Shown here: one piece after another, positions 9,960 through 19,346 of the stretch
Numbering within the stretch: position 1 is the stretch's first letter
Layout: every line of letters starts with the position of its first letter
Assembly (NCBI RefSeq): GCF_003434305.1
Contig: NZ_QKKX01000009.1
Span: 248,001 to 312,000 of the forward strand
Source of the DNA: Micromonospora sp. MW-13
Lineage (GTDB): Bacteria; Actinomycetota; Actinomycetes; Mycobacteriales; Micromonosporaceae
DNA length: 64,000 nucleotides
Direction of reading: 5' to 3'
Position numbers and translations under genes: made by a program
Notes under the pieces: generated by a model
Seen by the model: only the letters and a program-made list of their open reading frames with translations
What the model was told of the DNA's origin: nothing
The model's database searches: none

Positions 9960-11061
9960 GCGGGTCGGCACGACCGTCGTCGAGTGCAGCGGCGTCGGGG
10001 ACGGCGGGATCACCCGGGTGCTCACCGAGGTCGTCCGGCACTGGCCCGGCCCGCAGCGGCTCCGGGTCGTCGCCGCGCCACCCGACTGGGTCGTCCCCCC
10101 GACCGACCCGGCCGTCCAGGTCGAGGTGGTCAGCCGGCAGCCGGCCGACCGGGCCCGGGCGATCGCGTCCGCGGCCACCGCCCTGCGCGGCGTCACCGGC
10201 CGCGTCGACCGGGGTGCCGCCCCCGCCACCAGGGTGCTGTCGCTGAGCCCGTCGCTCGCCGTGCGGGGCAGCCGGCTGCCCGTCACCACGGTCGTGCACG
10301 ACCTCGCGTTCCGGCTCTGGCCGCACGGGCTGTCGGGCGCCGTCCGGCAGTACCGGCGGATCAGCTACGGCACCGCGATCGGCCGGTCCGCGCGGCTGCT
10401 CTGCGTCAGCGCCCGCACCCGGCACGACCTCCTCGGCCTGTACGGCGTCCGCGACGACCGCACTGCGGTCTGGCACCCGGGCAGCAGCCTCGACACCGCC
10501 CCCGGCCCGTTGCCCGCCCCGCTGGCCGCGCGGGTCGCTGGCGGCGGGCGCTACCTGGCGGTGACCGGGCACGCCGCGCACAAGGGCGTCGAGATCGCCG
10601 TCGACGCCCTGCCCGACCTGCCCGGGTACGTGCTCGCGGTGCTCACCGGCGGGCAGCGGGTGCCGGAGTTCGAGGCCGCCGTCGCCCGCTGCGCCGCGAC
10701 GGAGCGGGTGCTGTTCCTGGACCGGCTCCCCGAGGACGGGTATGCCGCCACGATCGCCGGCGCCGCCGCGTTCCTGATGCCCAGCCACTTCGAGGGCTAC
10801 GGGCTGCCGGCGGCCGAGGCACTGCGGCTCGGCACGCCGGTGGTCGTCTCCCCCGATCCGGCCCTGCACGAGGCCACCGGCGGGCGGGCGGCCCGGATGA
10901 CGAGCTGGACGCCGCGCGCCCTCGTCGACGCCGTGACCGAGGCGACGACCGCGCCCAGGCCGCCGGTGGGGGAGTGCGGCCGGTCCTGGCGTACCGCGAC
11001 AGCCCACCTCGCCGACCTGCTCGCCGGGGTACCGGCGGACGCCCGCCCGGCCGGGCGGTGA
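9946..11061 (+). CDS. Glycosyltransferase family 4-type (EPS)
   Basis: A second GT-B glycosyltransferase of 371 residues, starting at an ATG inside the end of the preceding gene (MSPAERVGTTVVECSG). Features are an N-terminal acceptor domain with VVHDLAFRLWPHGLSG, a linker, and a C-terminal donor domain with LAVTGHAAHKGVEI and the signature MPSHFEGYGLPAAEALRLGT (EX7E Glu pair). It likely adds another sugar during repeat-unit assembly on undecaprenyl diphosphate. The sugar specificity cannot be read from sequence. Translational coupling is suggested by overlaps at both ends. Confidence 0.88.
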   Translation: MSPAERVGTTVVECSGVGDGGITRVLTEVVRHWPGPQRLRVVAAPPDWVVPPTDPAVQVEVVSRQPADRARAIASAATALRGVTGRVDRGAAPATRVLSLSPSLAVRGSRLPVTTVVHDLAFRLWPHGLSGAVRQYRRISYGTAIGRSARLLCVSARTRHDLLGLYGVRDDRTAVWHPGSSLDTAPGPLPAPLAARVAGGGRYLAVTGHAAHKGVEIAVDALPDLPGYVLAVLTGGQRVPEFEAAVARCAATERVLFLDRLPEDGYAATIAGAAAFLMPSHFEGYGLPAAEALRLGTPVVVSPDPALHEATGGRAARMTSWTPRALVDAVTEATTAPRPPVGECGRSWRTATAHLADLLAGVPADARPAGR

Positions 11062-12239
11062 CAGCCGTGCGGATCGCCATGGTGCACTCCGGCTTCGCCG
11101 TCCGCGGCGGCGCGGAGCGGTACGTCCGGGACCTGTCCCGGGCGCTCGCCGACCGCGGCCACGAGGTCCGCGCCTACAGCCGGACGCCCGACGGGGAGCA
11201 CCCGGAGGACCGGCCGGTCGGCGAGCGGCTCTCAGCCCGCCTGACCCGGCTCGCCCCCCGGCTGGCCAAGCTCTTCACCCACCTGGGCGACCTGGTCGAC
11301 CCTACCGGACTGGGCCCGGACGACCTGCGCGACTTCGACCCCGACGTGGTGCACCTGCACAACTGGCAGGGGCTCGGCGTCCGGCCGGTGGCGCGGCTGT
11401 CGCGGCGGTGGCCCACCTGCCACTCCGTGCACGACCACGCCGTCCGCGACCCCAACAACGCCCTGGGCAACCTGGGCCGTTCGGCCGCTCTGGACGCGCT
11501 GCTGCGGCTGCGGTCCCGGTGGGTGCTGCGGCAACTCGGGCGTTGCACCCTGCTGTTCCCCTCCGAACGCACCCGCCAGCGGGTCCTGGCCGGCGCCCCG
11601 GGGGCGCGGCCGGCCACCCGGCTCCTGCCGCTGGCCGTGCCGCTGCCGCCCGGGCCGCGCGACTGGCCACCCGGCGACCGCCGCGTCTTCCTCTACCTCG
11701 GTGCCCTGGACCGGCACAAGGGCGTGGACCTGTTGCTCGACGCCTGGGCGGACGCCGTTGACGCGGTCGGCGGCACGCTGCTCGTCGGCGGCGACGGCCC
11801 GCTGCGCGCCGAGGTCGAGCGGGCGGCCGAGCGGTCCCGCTCCGTGCGGTACCTCGGCTACCTCGACGCCGAGGGCAAACGAGCGGCGTTCCTGCGGGCT
11901 GGCTGGCTCGTCTTCCCCAGCCAGTGCGCCGAGACGTTCGGCCTGGTCTGCGCGGAGGCGCTGACGGCGGCGCGACCCATCATCGCCAGTGACACGGCCC
12001 GGCCGCCGATGGCCGAGGACGCCTCGGTCCTGGTCTTCCGCACCCGGGACGAGCTGGCAGAACTGCTGCGCCGCGCCGCCCGGACACCCGACGACGAGTA
12101 CGCGGCGATGTCCGCGTCGGCCGGCGCGGACGGGGCGCGCCTCGACTGGGACCGGCACGTCGACGCCGTCGTCGAGACCTACCGGACGGTCGGCGTCCGT
12201 GCCGGTGCCGACCAGCGACCCGAGGTGAGCCGCCAATGA
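11058..12239 (+). CDS. Glycosyltransferase family 4-type (EPS)
   Basis: A third GT-B transferase of 393 residues with a GTG start overlapping the previous stop (GTGA). The N-terminus IAMVHSGFAVRGGAERYV is the glycine-rich acceptor-side loop, VVHLHNWQGLGVRPV follows, and the donor domain has YLGALDRHKGVDLLLDAW, LLVGGDGPLR and FPSQCAETFGLVCAEALTAA. It works with the two upstream transferases on one repeat unit. The stop overlaps the polymerase start as ATGA. Confidence 0.9.
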   Translation: MTAVRIAMVHSGFAVRGGAERYVRDLSRALADRGHEVRAYSRTPDGEHPEDRPVGERLSARLTRLAPRLAKLFTHLGDLVDPTGLGPDDLRDFDPDVVHLHNWQGLGVRPVARLSRRWPTCHSVHDHAVRDPNNALGNLGRSAALDALLRLRSRWVLRQLGRCTLLFPSERTRQRVLAGAPGARPATRLLPLAVPLPPGPRDWPPGDRRVFLYLGALDRHKGVDLLLDAWADAVDAVGGTLLVGGDGPLRAEVERAAERSRSVRYLGYLDAEGKRAAFLRAGWLVFPSQCAETFGLVCAEALTAARPIIASDTARPPMAEDASVLVFRTRDELAELLRRAARTPDDEYAAMSASAGADGARLDWDRHVDAVVETYRTVGVRAGADQRPEVSRQ

Positions 12240-13720
12240 GCCCCGACACCGGACGCCGGCCCGCCGCGACGGCATCCGGAACGGCGCCGCTCCGCCGCCG
12301 GCGGCCCACCCCCTGGCTGATCGGCGGCGGGCTGCTCCTGCTGGCCGTCGCCGGCTGCGCGCTGGCCGGCGTCTCCCCGGTGGCGCCCCTCTTCCTGGCC
12401 GGCCTCGGCGTCGTCGCGGTCCGCCCGGTGCCCGGCCTGGTGTACGTGCTGATCGTGCTCAACGCCCCGCTGGGGCTCTGGATGACCGGCGTCCAGGGGC
12501 TCGTCGGCGACGCGTTCGGGGGCCGCGAGTACGTGCTCAGCGTCTCCGCCACCGCGGTGGTCGGCGTCCTCTTCGCTCGCACCGCGCTGCGCGGCCGGTG
12601 GACCCGGACCCGGCTCCTCGCCGGCGCGGCGGTGCTGCTGGTCGTGGCGGTGTGGAGCCTGATCGGCGTCGCCCACCACGGGGTGGCCCAGACCCTCGTC
12701 GGCGTCCGGCTGACCCTGGTCCCGCTGCTGCTGCTCGTGGTGCTCGCCGCGCTGGCCCGGCCCCAGGTGCGCACGGTGCTGACCGCCCTGTCCTGGCTGC
12801 TGGTGGCCAACGCCGTGGCGGCGGTCGGGGAGTTGGCGGTCGGCCCGGCCCGGCTGGTGCGGTGGGGCTTCGAGGAGGACCGGGCGGTCCGCTACATCGG
12901 CGACACCTTCCGGGTGCCCGGCCTCACCGAGTTCAACGGCGAGCTGGGCATCCTGGCCGGCGCGTACCTGCTCGGCTACGTGACCCTGTGGCTGGTCCGG
13001 CGCGCCCGGCGTGCCCCGTGGCCCTGGCACGCCGGAGGGCTCGCCGCCGTTGCCTGCCTGGCCCTGAGCACCAGCCGGTCGGGGGCGCTGCTGGTGGTGG
13101 CGGGGGTGCTCGCGGCCGTGCTGCTCGACCGCTCCGGCGGGGCCGCCGGTCGCCGCCGCGCGCGGCTGGTGGGCCTGGGCGTGGTCGTCTGCGTGGCCGT
13201 GGGCTTCGCGGCCGTCGGCGCCACCGGCGCCCGCAGCCTCTTCGAACGGTTCGACGTCTGGGCCGGGCTGCTCGGCGGCGACCTGCCGCCCTGGGGGCTC
13301 GGGATCGGCGGGGTCGGCGCGGCCACCACGTCCCGGGTGACGACCGGCCCGCAGGTCTTCGTCGACAACTACTTCGTCAGCGTCGGCCTCCAGTACGGCC
13401 TGTGGGCGATGGTCGTCCTGGTCGCCGGCATCGGGTACGGACTGGTGCGGCTGTGGCGGCGCACCGCCGACCACCCGGCGTCCGTGCTGCACGTCGCGGT
13501 GCTGGCCGGCCTGGCCGCCGCGTTCCTGGTGATCGAGGCGTGGGAGTACCCGGGCGCGATGATGTGCCTGGCCGCGTTCGTGGCGTACGGCCTGCGCCTG
13601 GACGACCCGCCCTCGCCCGCCCCCTGGCCCGCCTCGTGGCCCGTCGCCTGGCTCGCCCCCGCCCCCGACTCCGCCCCCGACATCTCCGGCACCCCCGGCA
13701 CCGACGCGCGGCGGGCCTGA
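12236..13720 (+). CDS. O-antigen ligase/polymerase-type membrane protein (Wzy-like)
   Basis: An integral membrane protein of 494 residues with about 10-12 hydrophobic segments and a large periplasm-facing loop around residues 210-250 (RYIGDTFRVPGLTEFNGELG), the layout of Wzy polymerases and O-antigen ligases. The segment LALSTSRSGALLVVAG matches the conserved Ser-Arg-Gly region of the O-antigen ligase domain. It should join repeat units on the outer face of the membrane. It lies between the three glycosyltransferases and the flippase, as expected. The C-terminal ~40 residues are Pro/Ala-rich and probably disordered. Confidence 0.85.
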   Translation: MSPDTGRRPAATASGTAPLRRRRPTPWLIGGGLLLLAVAGCALAGVSPVAPLFLAGLGVVAVRPVPGLVYVLIVLNAPLGLWMTGVQGLVGDAFGGREYVLSVSATAVVGVLFARTALRGRWTRTRLLAGAAVLLVVAVWSLIGVAHHGVAQTLVGVRLTLVPLLLLVVLAALARPQVRTVLTALSWLLVANAVAAVGELAVGPARLVRWGFEEDRAVRYIGDTFRVPGLTEFNGELGILAGAYLLGYVTLWLVRRARRAPWPWHAGGLAAVACLALSTSRSGALLVVAGVLAAVLLDRSGGAAGRRRARLVGLGVVVCVAVGFAAVGATGARSLFERFDVWAGLLGGDLPPWGLGIGGVGAATTSRVTTGPQVFVDNYFVSVGLQYGLWAMVVLVAGIGYGLVRLWRRTADHPASVLHVAVLAGLAAAFLVIEAWEYPGAMMCLAAFVAYGLRLDDPPSPAPWPASWPVAWLAPAPDSAPDISGTPGTDARRA

Positions 13721-13722
13721 GC

Positions 13723-14958
13723 GTGCGACCGCTGCTCGCCGTCGGGGCGCGGCTACAGGGCTCGCAGTTGTCGGTGCAGGCGCTCACCCGGCTGTGCAGC
13801 GTCTACGTCTTCCTGCTGGCGTCCTGGGCGGACACCGACCGGCTGCCGGCGGTGGCGTTGCAGGGCGCGCTGCTCGCCGTCCCGTACACGCTGCTGGAGG
13901 CCCTGGTCGGCCGGCCCCTCTCCGCCGGCCTGGTCCCGGCGGACTGGCACGTGGAGAGCTGGGCGGGCCGAGTCGCCGCCGCGACGCTCGCGCCGGTCGC
14001 CGTGCTGGGCTACCTGTGCGCCACGGTGGCGCTGCCGGACACCGGCGCCGCCGACCGGTTGTTCCTGCTCGCCCCGGTGCTCCTGCAACTGCCGCTGGAG
14101 GCGTTCTTCTGGGCCACCGCGGGCACCCGCACGCCCCGCCGGGCGAACCTCGTCCCGCAGTTGACCGCGGTCGGGACCCTGCTCGGCGGCGCCGTGTTCG
14201 TCGCCCTCGACCTGCGGGTCGACGTCGTCGCGGTGCCCGCCCAGGTCGCCGTCCTGGCCTGGGTGCTGCTGCGCCGCCCCGCCGCCGCGCCCACGGCGGT
14301 CCGCCCCGGCCTGCGGCGCGGGTTGGGGGTGGGCTCGGTGTACTGCGTCGCCGCGGCCGTCGACCTGTCGTACACCGTCACGCTGCCCTCGGTGGCCGGC
14401 GCCGTGGCGGGACCGGCAGCCGTCGTCGTCCTGCGGGCGATGGACCTGGTCTTCGGCCCGTTCCACGTCGTGCTGTCGGCCAGTGTCCGGGAGGACGTCG
14501 TCGCCGGCCGGCGCGGCCGTTGGCGGACCGGCACCCGGGCGTTGACCGTGGCGGCGTTGGTGGCGGTGTCGGCGGTGGTGCTCGCCAGCGGGCCGCTGCG
14601 GGCCCTCGTCGCCCCCGACCTGGCCACCGTCGGCGTCGGGGTGATCGCCCTGTACTGCGGCTACAAGGCGCTGCTCACGGCGGCGACCTGGCTGTCCACC
14701 CGGCACATGGTCTGGGCGGCGCCGCGCCGCTACCTCGTCTCAGCCGTCGGGTCGCGGGTCCTCGCGTTCGGCGGGCTCGCGGCGTCGGCCCTCTGGGTCA
14801 CCGGGGTCGCCGGCCTGGTCGGTCAGTTGCTGGTCGCCGAGGCGGTGGTGGTCTGCTGGTTCCTCGCCCGGATGCGGCCGTGGACCGCCGACGAGCCCGT
14901 CGCGGAACCGGCCCGGGACCGGGCTGCGGTGCCGACCGGGGGCGGTGCCGGGCCCTGA
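13723..14958 (+). CDS. Polysaccharide flippase-like membrane protein (Wzx-like)
   Basis: A 411-residue protein with about 12 predicted membrane helices and no catalytic motif, starting at a GTG 2 bp after the polymerase stop. Size, topology and position as the last gene of the glycosyltransferase-polymerase set suggest the Wzx/MOP-type exporter that moves undecaprenyl-linked repeats across the membrane. Sequence similarity to classical Wzx is not obvious by eye, so the call rests largely on context. It ends 40 bp from a convergent gene; a short TGACC-CGGG-GGTCA hairpin in that gap could stop transcription. Confidence 0.7.
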   Translation: MRPLLAVGARLQGSQLSVQALTRLCSVYVFLLASWADTDRLPAVALQGALLAVPYTLLEALVGRPLSAGLVPADWHVESWAGRVAAATLAPVAVLGYLCATVALPDTGAADRLFLLAPVLLQLPLEAFFWATAGTRTPRRANLVPQLTAVGTLLGGAVFVALDLRVDVVAVPAQVAVLAWVLLRRPAAAPTAVRPGLRRGLGVGSVYCVAAAVDLSYTVTLPSVAGAVAGPAAVVVLRAMDLVFGPFHVVLSASVREDVVAGRRGRWRTGTRALTVAALVAVSAVVLASGPLRALVAPDLATVGVGVIALYCGYKALLTAATWLSTRHMVWAAPRRYLVSAVGSRVLAFGGLAASALWVTGVAGLVGQLLVAEAVVVCWFLARMRPWTADEPVAEPARDRAAVPTGGGAGP

Positions 14959-14997
14959 CCCGCCACCCGGCCCGGCCGCCGGCTCCTGACCCGGGGG

Positions 14998-16383
14998 TCA
15001 TGGCTCGGTCGCGAGCACCTGCACCGCGCCGCTGGGGAACAGCGCGCACAACTGCGTGCGACCGCCGACGTCCCGCGCGAAGACGCGCACCGAGCCGTCG
15101 CCCGGGCGGCCGGGCTCGGCCTCGGCCCGCAGGTCGAACGCGGGCCGCACCACGAGGTTCTTGTCCGGGTGCCCGAGGCCCTGGGTGATCTCGACCAGCG
15201 TGGTCGGCGCCGGCGTGCCGATCCAGCCGCGGCCGGTGCCGGGGATGCGCCGGCCGTCGGCGTCCACGGCACCCGGCTGGGACAGGCTCACCCGGACGCT
15301 GGACAGCCCCCGCTCCGCGCCGAAGTCCACGGCCGCCGTGCCGCAGTTCACCACCTTGCTGTCCACCAGGCAGCCGGAGGGCTCCTCGGGCTGGACGCCG
15401 GGCACGAACTGGATCCCGATCTCCGGGTGCGGGTCGGTGTGGTTGTAACCCAGCACCAGCCCGCCGATCCAGCGGATGTCGTTGCGGGAGATCCGGACGC
15501 CGACCCCGCCGTTGAGGTCGGCGTAGCAGCTGGAGCAGCTGATCCCGGTGGCGGCCAGGTCGAACGAGACGTTCTGCTTGATTCCCCAGGCATGGCAGTT
15601 GACCATCGACGTGCCCATCGAGTCGCCGGCCAGCCGGAACCCGCTCGCCCCGTTCTCGAACGTCAGGCAGTTGATGAACATCGAGTCGTGCGGGCCGTGG
15701 AAGTTGATCCCGTGCCCGTCGTTGCCGTGCGTGCGCACCGCCGACAGCCGGGCCTCCATCTGGTGCGAGGGCGCCGGCAGCGCCCCGGCCGGCCCCCACT
15801 CGCTGACGATGCCGTCGTTGCGGCAGTTGAAGACGATGACCTCGGAGAGCTCGTAACCGTAGCCGTAGACGCGCAGCCCGTACCCGGCGGAGGGGTTCTG
15901 CTCCTTGTTGCCGTCCAGGGTGAGATCACGCACGCTGAACAGCGTGATCCCCTGGTCGGACCGGGTGCCGGCAAGTCGGGAGAACCCGTCGGACTCGACG
16001 ATGGCCGAGTTCGCCCCGGCGCGCAGCCGCAGGACGGTCGCGTCGCCGCCCGAGCCGCGCAGGTGCACCCGGGAGCGGAGGGTCAGCCGCCCGGTGAGGT
16101 ACGTCCCCGGCGGGAAGAAGACGATGCCCCCGGCCCGGCCCGCGGCGTCGATGGCCCGTTGCAGGGGCGCCGTGTCGTCGCTGCGCCCGTCGCCCCGCGC
16201 GCCGTGCTCACGGACGTCGACCACGCCCTGGCCGCCGGAGCCGTCCGACGACCAGGGGCCCATCGCGGCGACGCCCACCGCCGCGGTGCCCAGGCCGGCG
16301 GCGACGGCCCCGCCGCGCAGCAGCGCGCTGCGCCGGCTGACGCCCGATGTCCCCGACGGGCCGTCGGGGTCTCCGTGGGCCAT
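14998..16383 (-). CDS. Tat-exported right-handed beta-helix protein (pectate lyase/GH28-like)
   Basis: A 461-residue secreted protein. The N-terminus has a twin-arginine signal (SRRSALLRGG then a hydrophobic AAGLGTAAVGVAAMG), so export is folded via Tat. The mature part opens with VVDVREHGARGDGRSDDTAP and LQRAIDAAGRAGGIVFFPPG, the hallmark start of pectate-lyase-3 and polygalacturonase-like beta-helices, followed by repeating rungs with many His/Asn/Cys to ~residue 390 and a C-terminal cap. Catalytic residues cannot be assigned. In an EPS locus it may trim, epimerise or bind the polymer. The ATG follows a GGGAGGGGAC ribosome-binding site. Confidence 0.82.
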   Translation of the reverse strand: MAHGDPDGPSGTSGVSRRSALLRGGAVAAGLGTAAVGVAAMGPWSSDGSGGQGVVDVREHGARGDGRSDDTAPLQRAIDAAGRAGGIVFFPPGTYLTGRLTLRSRVHLRGSGGDATVLRLRAGANSAIVESDGFSRLAGTRSDQGITLFSVRDLTLDGNKEQNPSAGYGLRVYGYGYELSEVIVFNCRNDGIVSEWGPAGALPAPSHQMEARLSAVRTHGNDGHGINFHGPHDSMFINCLTFENGASGFRLAGDSMGTSMVNCHAWGIKQNVSFDLAATGISCSSCYADLNGGVGVRISRNDIRWIGGLVLGYNHTDPHPEIGIQFVPGVQPEEPSGCLVDSKVVNCGTAAVDFGAERGLSSVRVSLSQPGAVDADGRRIPGTGRGWIGTPAPTTLVEITQGLGHPDKNLVVRPAFDLRAEAEPGRPGDGSVRVFARDVGGRTQLCALFPSGAVQVLATEP

Positions 16384-16481
16384 CTGGTCCCCTCCCGTGA
16401 ACCGGCCTGGTCAACGATCTGGACCGGCCCGGACCGATGATCCCACGACCCGGCCGGGCAGAGGACGGGCGGCACCGGCCG

Positions 16482-18035
16482 TCAGTGCCGGCCGCCGCGG
16501 AACAACTCCGCCACCGTCCGGAGGATCACCTTGATGTCCAGCCACAGTGACCAGTTCTCGATGTAGTAGTTGTCGAAGCGCGCCCGGTCGGAGATCGGAG
16601 TGTCCCCGCGCAGGCCGCTCACCTGCGCCAGCCCGGTCAACCCGACCGGGACCCGGTGGCGCATCGCGTACTGCGGGTACTGCGCCGAGAACTGCTCGAC
16701 GAAGTGTGGCCGTTCGGGGCGCGGCCCGACCACGCTCATGTCGCCCCGGAGGATGTTCCACAGCTGGGGCAGCTCGTCCAGGGACGTCCGGCGGAGGAAC
16801 CGGCCGACCGGGCCGACCCGCCGGTCGTGCGCGATCGACCAGGTGGTGCGCGACTCGTGCTCGTCGGCCGGGCGCATGGAGCGGAACTTGACGACCCGGA
16901 AGAGCCGCCCGTGCCGGCCCACCCGCTCCTGGAGGAAGAAGATCCCGCGCCGGTCCTCCAGGTACGTGGCGAGGGCGCAGAGCAGCAGGACGGGGCTCAG
17001 CACCACCAGCGCGACCGCGGCGATCACCACGTCGGAGGCCCGCTTGACCGCCCACTTCGGACCCGAGAACGTGGTGTCGCCGACCTTGACGATCGGGATG
17101 GCCCCGATGTGGTCCGGGTTCCCGTCGTGGGTGCGGGACCCCCACAGCCGGGGCACCGCCCACAGGTCGCACCCGGCGCTGGCCGGGCGGCGGAGCAGCT
17201 CCATCAGGGCCGGCTCCGGGCAGGACGGGTCGGCGATGATCAGCACCTCGCACTCGACCAGCTCGACCAGCCGCTCCAGGTCGTCCAGCGTGCCGATCAC
17301 CGGCAGCCGGCCCGGCGAGTGTGCCCCCGTGGCGTCGACGCAGCCGACGAAGCGCAGGCCGTACCGCGGGTAGCGGCGCAGCATCCGGGCCAGCTCGGCG
17401 GCGACCGGCCCGCTGCCGATGACGAGCGCGTTGTGCTCGACCCAGCGGCGCCTGCGGGCCATGTCGGCGAGGGTCCGGGTGACCGCCCGGCTGACGATGA
17501 CCAGGGCGGCGCAGACCCCCACCCCGCGCATGAAGCCGGCGGCGTCGTCCGCCGGGTCGTGCCGCACCGCCGCGATGATGGCGACGATCGCCCCGCAGGC
17601 CAGCAGCCGCCCGGTGAGGCTGGGCAGCTCGTCCAGGAGGCTGGTGTGCCGGCGGGCCCGGTAGAGCCCGCCCACCGCGAAGACGGTCACCGTCAGGGCG
17701 GCCATGACCAGGGTGCCGCGCCAGAACCGCGTGGTCAGCAGCAGCGGAGCCAGGAGCGCGGCCAGGTCGGCCGGGGCGGTGATCATCCACGCCCGCAGCC
17801 CCCGGGTGCGCCGCGACGCCCGCGATCCCGCGTACGGCAGCACCGCAGTGGTGTCGAGGCCCGGCCGGGCCGGGGCGGCCTCCGCCGGTGGGGACGCGCC
17901 CGCCCGGTCGCCCGGCGGCGGGGGCTCGGCGTCGGTGCTCTCGTCGTCGGCGGGCGGCACCCCGGCCGGCCGCGGCCCCCCGCCGGCGTGGGCGGCGACC
18001 GCGACGTCCCGGCTCACCGTGGGTTGGCTGGACAT
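16482..18035 (-). CDS. Exopolysaccharide polyprenyl glycosylphosphotransferase (initiating enzyme)
   Basis: Transfers a sugar 1-phosphate from a nucleotide sugar to undecaprenyl phosphate, the first step of repeat-unit synthesis. 517 residues: a disordered N-terminus (~1-75), four or five membrane helices (~80-200), a nucleotide-binding-like middle domain (ALVIGSGPVAAELARML), one further helix (VVIAAVALVVLSPVLLL) and the conserved catalytic domain with VKFRSMRPADEHE, RRTSLDELPQLWNILRGDMS and VGPRPERPHFVEQF. This is the full PssY/WbaP-type layout. The ATG has GGGGGAGG upstream. Confidence 0.94.
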   Translation of the reverse strand: MSSQPTVSRDVAVAAHAGGGPRPAGVPPADDESTDAEPPPPGDRAGASPPAEAAPARPGLDTTAVLPYAGSRASRRTRGLRAWMITAPADLAALLAPLLLTTRFWRGTLVMAALTVTVFAVGGLYRARRHTSLLDELPSLTGRLLACGAIVAIIAAVRHDPADDAAGFMRGVGVCAALVIVSRAVTRTLADMARRRRWVEHNALVIGSGPVAAELARMLRRYPRYGLRFVGCVDATGAHSPGRLPVIGTLDDLERLVELVECEVLIIADPSCPEPALMELLRRPASAGCDLWAVPRLWGSRTHDGNPDHIGAIPIVKVGDTTFSGPKWAVKRASDVVIAAVALVVLSPVLLLCALATYLEDRRGIFFLQERVGRHGRLFRVVKFRSMRPADEHESRTTWSIAHDRRVGPVGRFLRRTSLDELPQLWNILRGDMSVVGPRPERPHFVEQFSAQYPQYAMRHRVPVGLTGLAQVSGLRGDTPISDRARFDNYYIENWSLWLDIKVILRTVAELFRGGRH

Positions 18036-18146
18036 GGTTGCGTGACCTCCCCCGTCACGGCCACGGCGGCGACGGGATCCACCAGGCCGAAGGCAGGATA
18101 CGGCCGGTCCCCGCCGGTCGCCATACCCGGACGGGCCATCCGATCG

Positions 18147-19226
18147 CTACGACCCGGCCTTGAGGATGTCCGGCACCGAGTCCCGGCGGACCGCGTCGAA
18201 GAAGGACCGGGCCCTGGCGCTGTCGGCGAACACCACGCTCTCGCTGCCGACCCGGCCGGTGCCCCGGGTCGGGCAGGTGAAGAACCCGAGGTTGCCGCTG
18301 CGCAGGTGCCGGGTCTCCGTGGCCAGGTCCACCAGGGACAGTGACCTGTCGACGGCGACCGCGTCGGTGGTGGCCCGCACGAACGCGTTGAGCCGGGCCG
18401 GGTTCGTCAGCAGCCCGCCCGACGCGGCCTTGTCCAGGATGGCCCTGATGACCTGTTGCTGGTGGCGGATGCGGGCGAAGTCGCCGTCGGGGAACGCGTA
18501 GCGCTCCCGCGCGTAGTCCAGCGCGGCGGCGCCGTCGAGGGTCTGCCGGCCCTGCGCGAACGTGCGCCGGCTGTCCGGGTTGAGCGAGTGGGTCGAGGTG
18601 AAGCCGCGCTCGATGTCGACCTCGATGCCGTCCAGCGCGTCGACGATCTCCTTGAAGCCGGCGAAGTCGACCATCGCCACGTGGTCGATCCGCACCCCGG
18701 TGAACTTCTCCACCGTCTGCACCATCAGCGGCACCCCGCCCCAGGCGAACGCGGCGTTGATCTTCGCCTCCCGGCCGCCGTGCCGGCCGTCCTTCGAACG
18801 GGGGACCGGCACCCAGGTGTCCCGGGGAATCGAGATCAACTGAGCGCTCGACCGGTCCTTCGGCAGGTGGGCCAGGATGATCGTGTCGGTCCGCGAGCCG
18901 GAGCTGTTCTCCGGGTCCCGGGAGTCGCTGCCCAGGACCATGATGTTCAGCGCACCCCGGACCACGGGCTCGGGCCGGGCCTCCTCCGGCACGTCGGTGA
19001 ACGCGTCCACCCGGTCGATGCCCTGCTCGACCGACCGCAGCCACAGCACGCCGGCGACCGTGCCGCCCGCGCCGAGCAGCGCCACCACCAGCACGGTCAC
19101 GAGCGCGATCCGCCGCCACCGGCGGCGCTTCGCCGGCCGCGCTGCCGGCTGTGCGCCGGCACCCGCCCGCGTCGACCCGACCGGGATTTCCTCGGCCGGC
19201 TCCGCGACCTGCTGGGGACGAGACAT
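18147..19226 (-). CDS. LytR-CpsA-Psr family glycopolymer transferase
   Basis: LCP enzymes move undecaprenyl-linked glycopolymers onto peptidoglycan outside the cell. This 359-residue protein has a basic N-terminus, one membrane helix (IALVTVLVVALLGAGGTVAG) and the extracellular LCP domain, with LNIMVLGSDSRDPENS, RTDTIILAHLPKDR, ISIPRDTWVPVP (pyrophosphate-binding Arg-Asp) and YARERYAFPDGDFARIRHQQQ. It probably anchors the polymer made by the adjacent EPS genes. The ATG is 7 nt from a -10 TAGCAT, so the mRNA is probably leaderless. Confidence 0.93.
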   Translation of the reverse strand: MSRPQQVAEPAEEIPVGSTRAGAGAQPAARPAKRRRWRRIALVTVLVVALLGAGGTVAGVLWLRSVEQGIDRVDAFTDVPEEARPEPVVRGALNIMVLGSDSRDPENSSGSRTDTIILAHLPKDRSSAQLISIPRDTWVPVPRSKDGRHGGREAKINAAFAWGGVPLMVQTVEKFTGVRIDHVAMVDFAGFKEIVDALDGIEVDIERGFTSTHSLNPDSRRTFAQGRQTLDGAAALDYARERYAFPDGDFARIRHQQQVIRAILDKAASGGLLTNPARLNAFVRATTDAVAVDRSLSLVDLATETRHLRSGNLGFFTCPTRGTGRVGSESVVFADSARARSFFDAVRRDSVPDILKAGS

Positions 19227-19346
19227 GGCGGCGATGCTACTGATTCGGCGCGCCGCCCACGTGCCCGGACCGGCCCCGGCGACGGCCGCGGGGTGAATCG
19301 AAACTTTCATCACCTCGCGTTCTCCTGGACCTGGTAGAACCCTCCC
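19227..19346. promoter_or_regulatory. Divergent promoter region with a candidate operator
   Basis: Two leaderless-type promoters face away from each other: on the minus strand -10 TAGCAT (19234-19239) 7 nt from the LCP ATG, and on the plus strand -10 TAGAAC (19335-19340) 6 nt from the methyltransferase GTG. Between them TCGAAACTTTCA (19298-19309) matches 11 of 12 positions of the candidate site at the hut promoter (7298-7309). The -10 boxes are direct observation; a shared regulator is inference. Confidence 0.5.
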
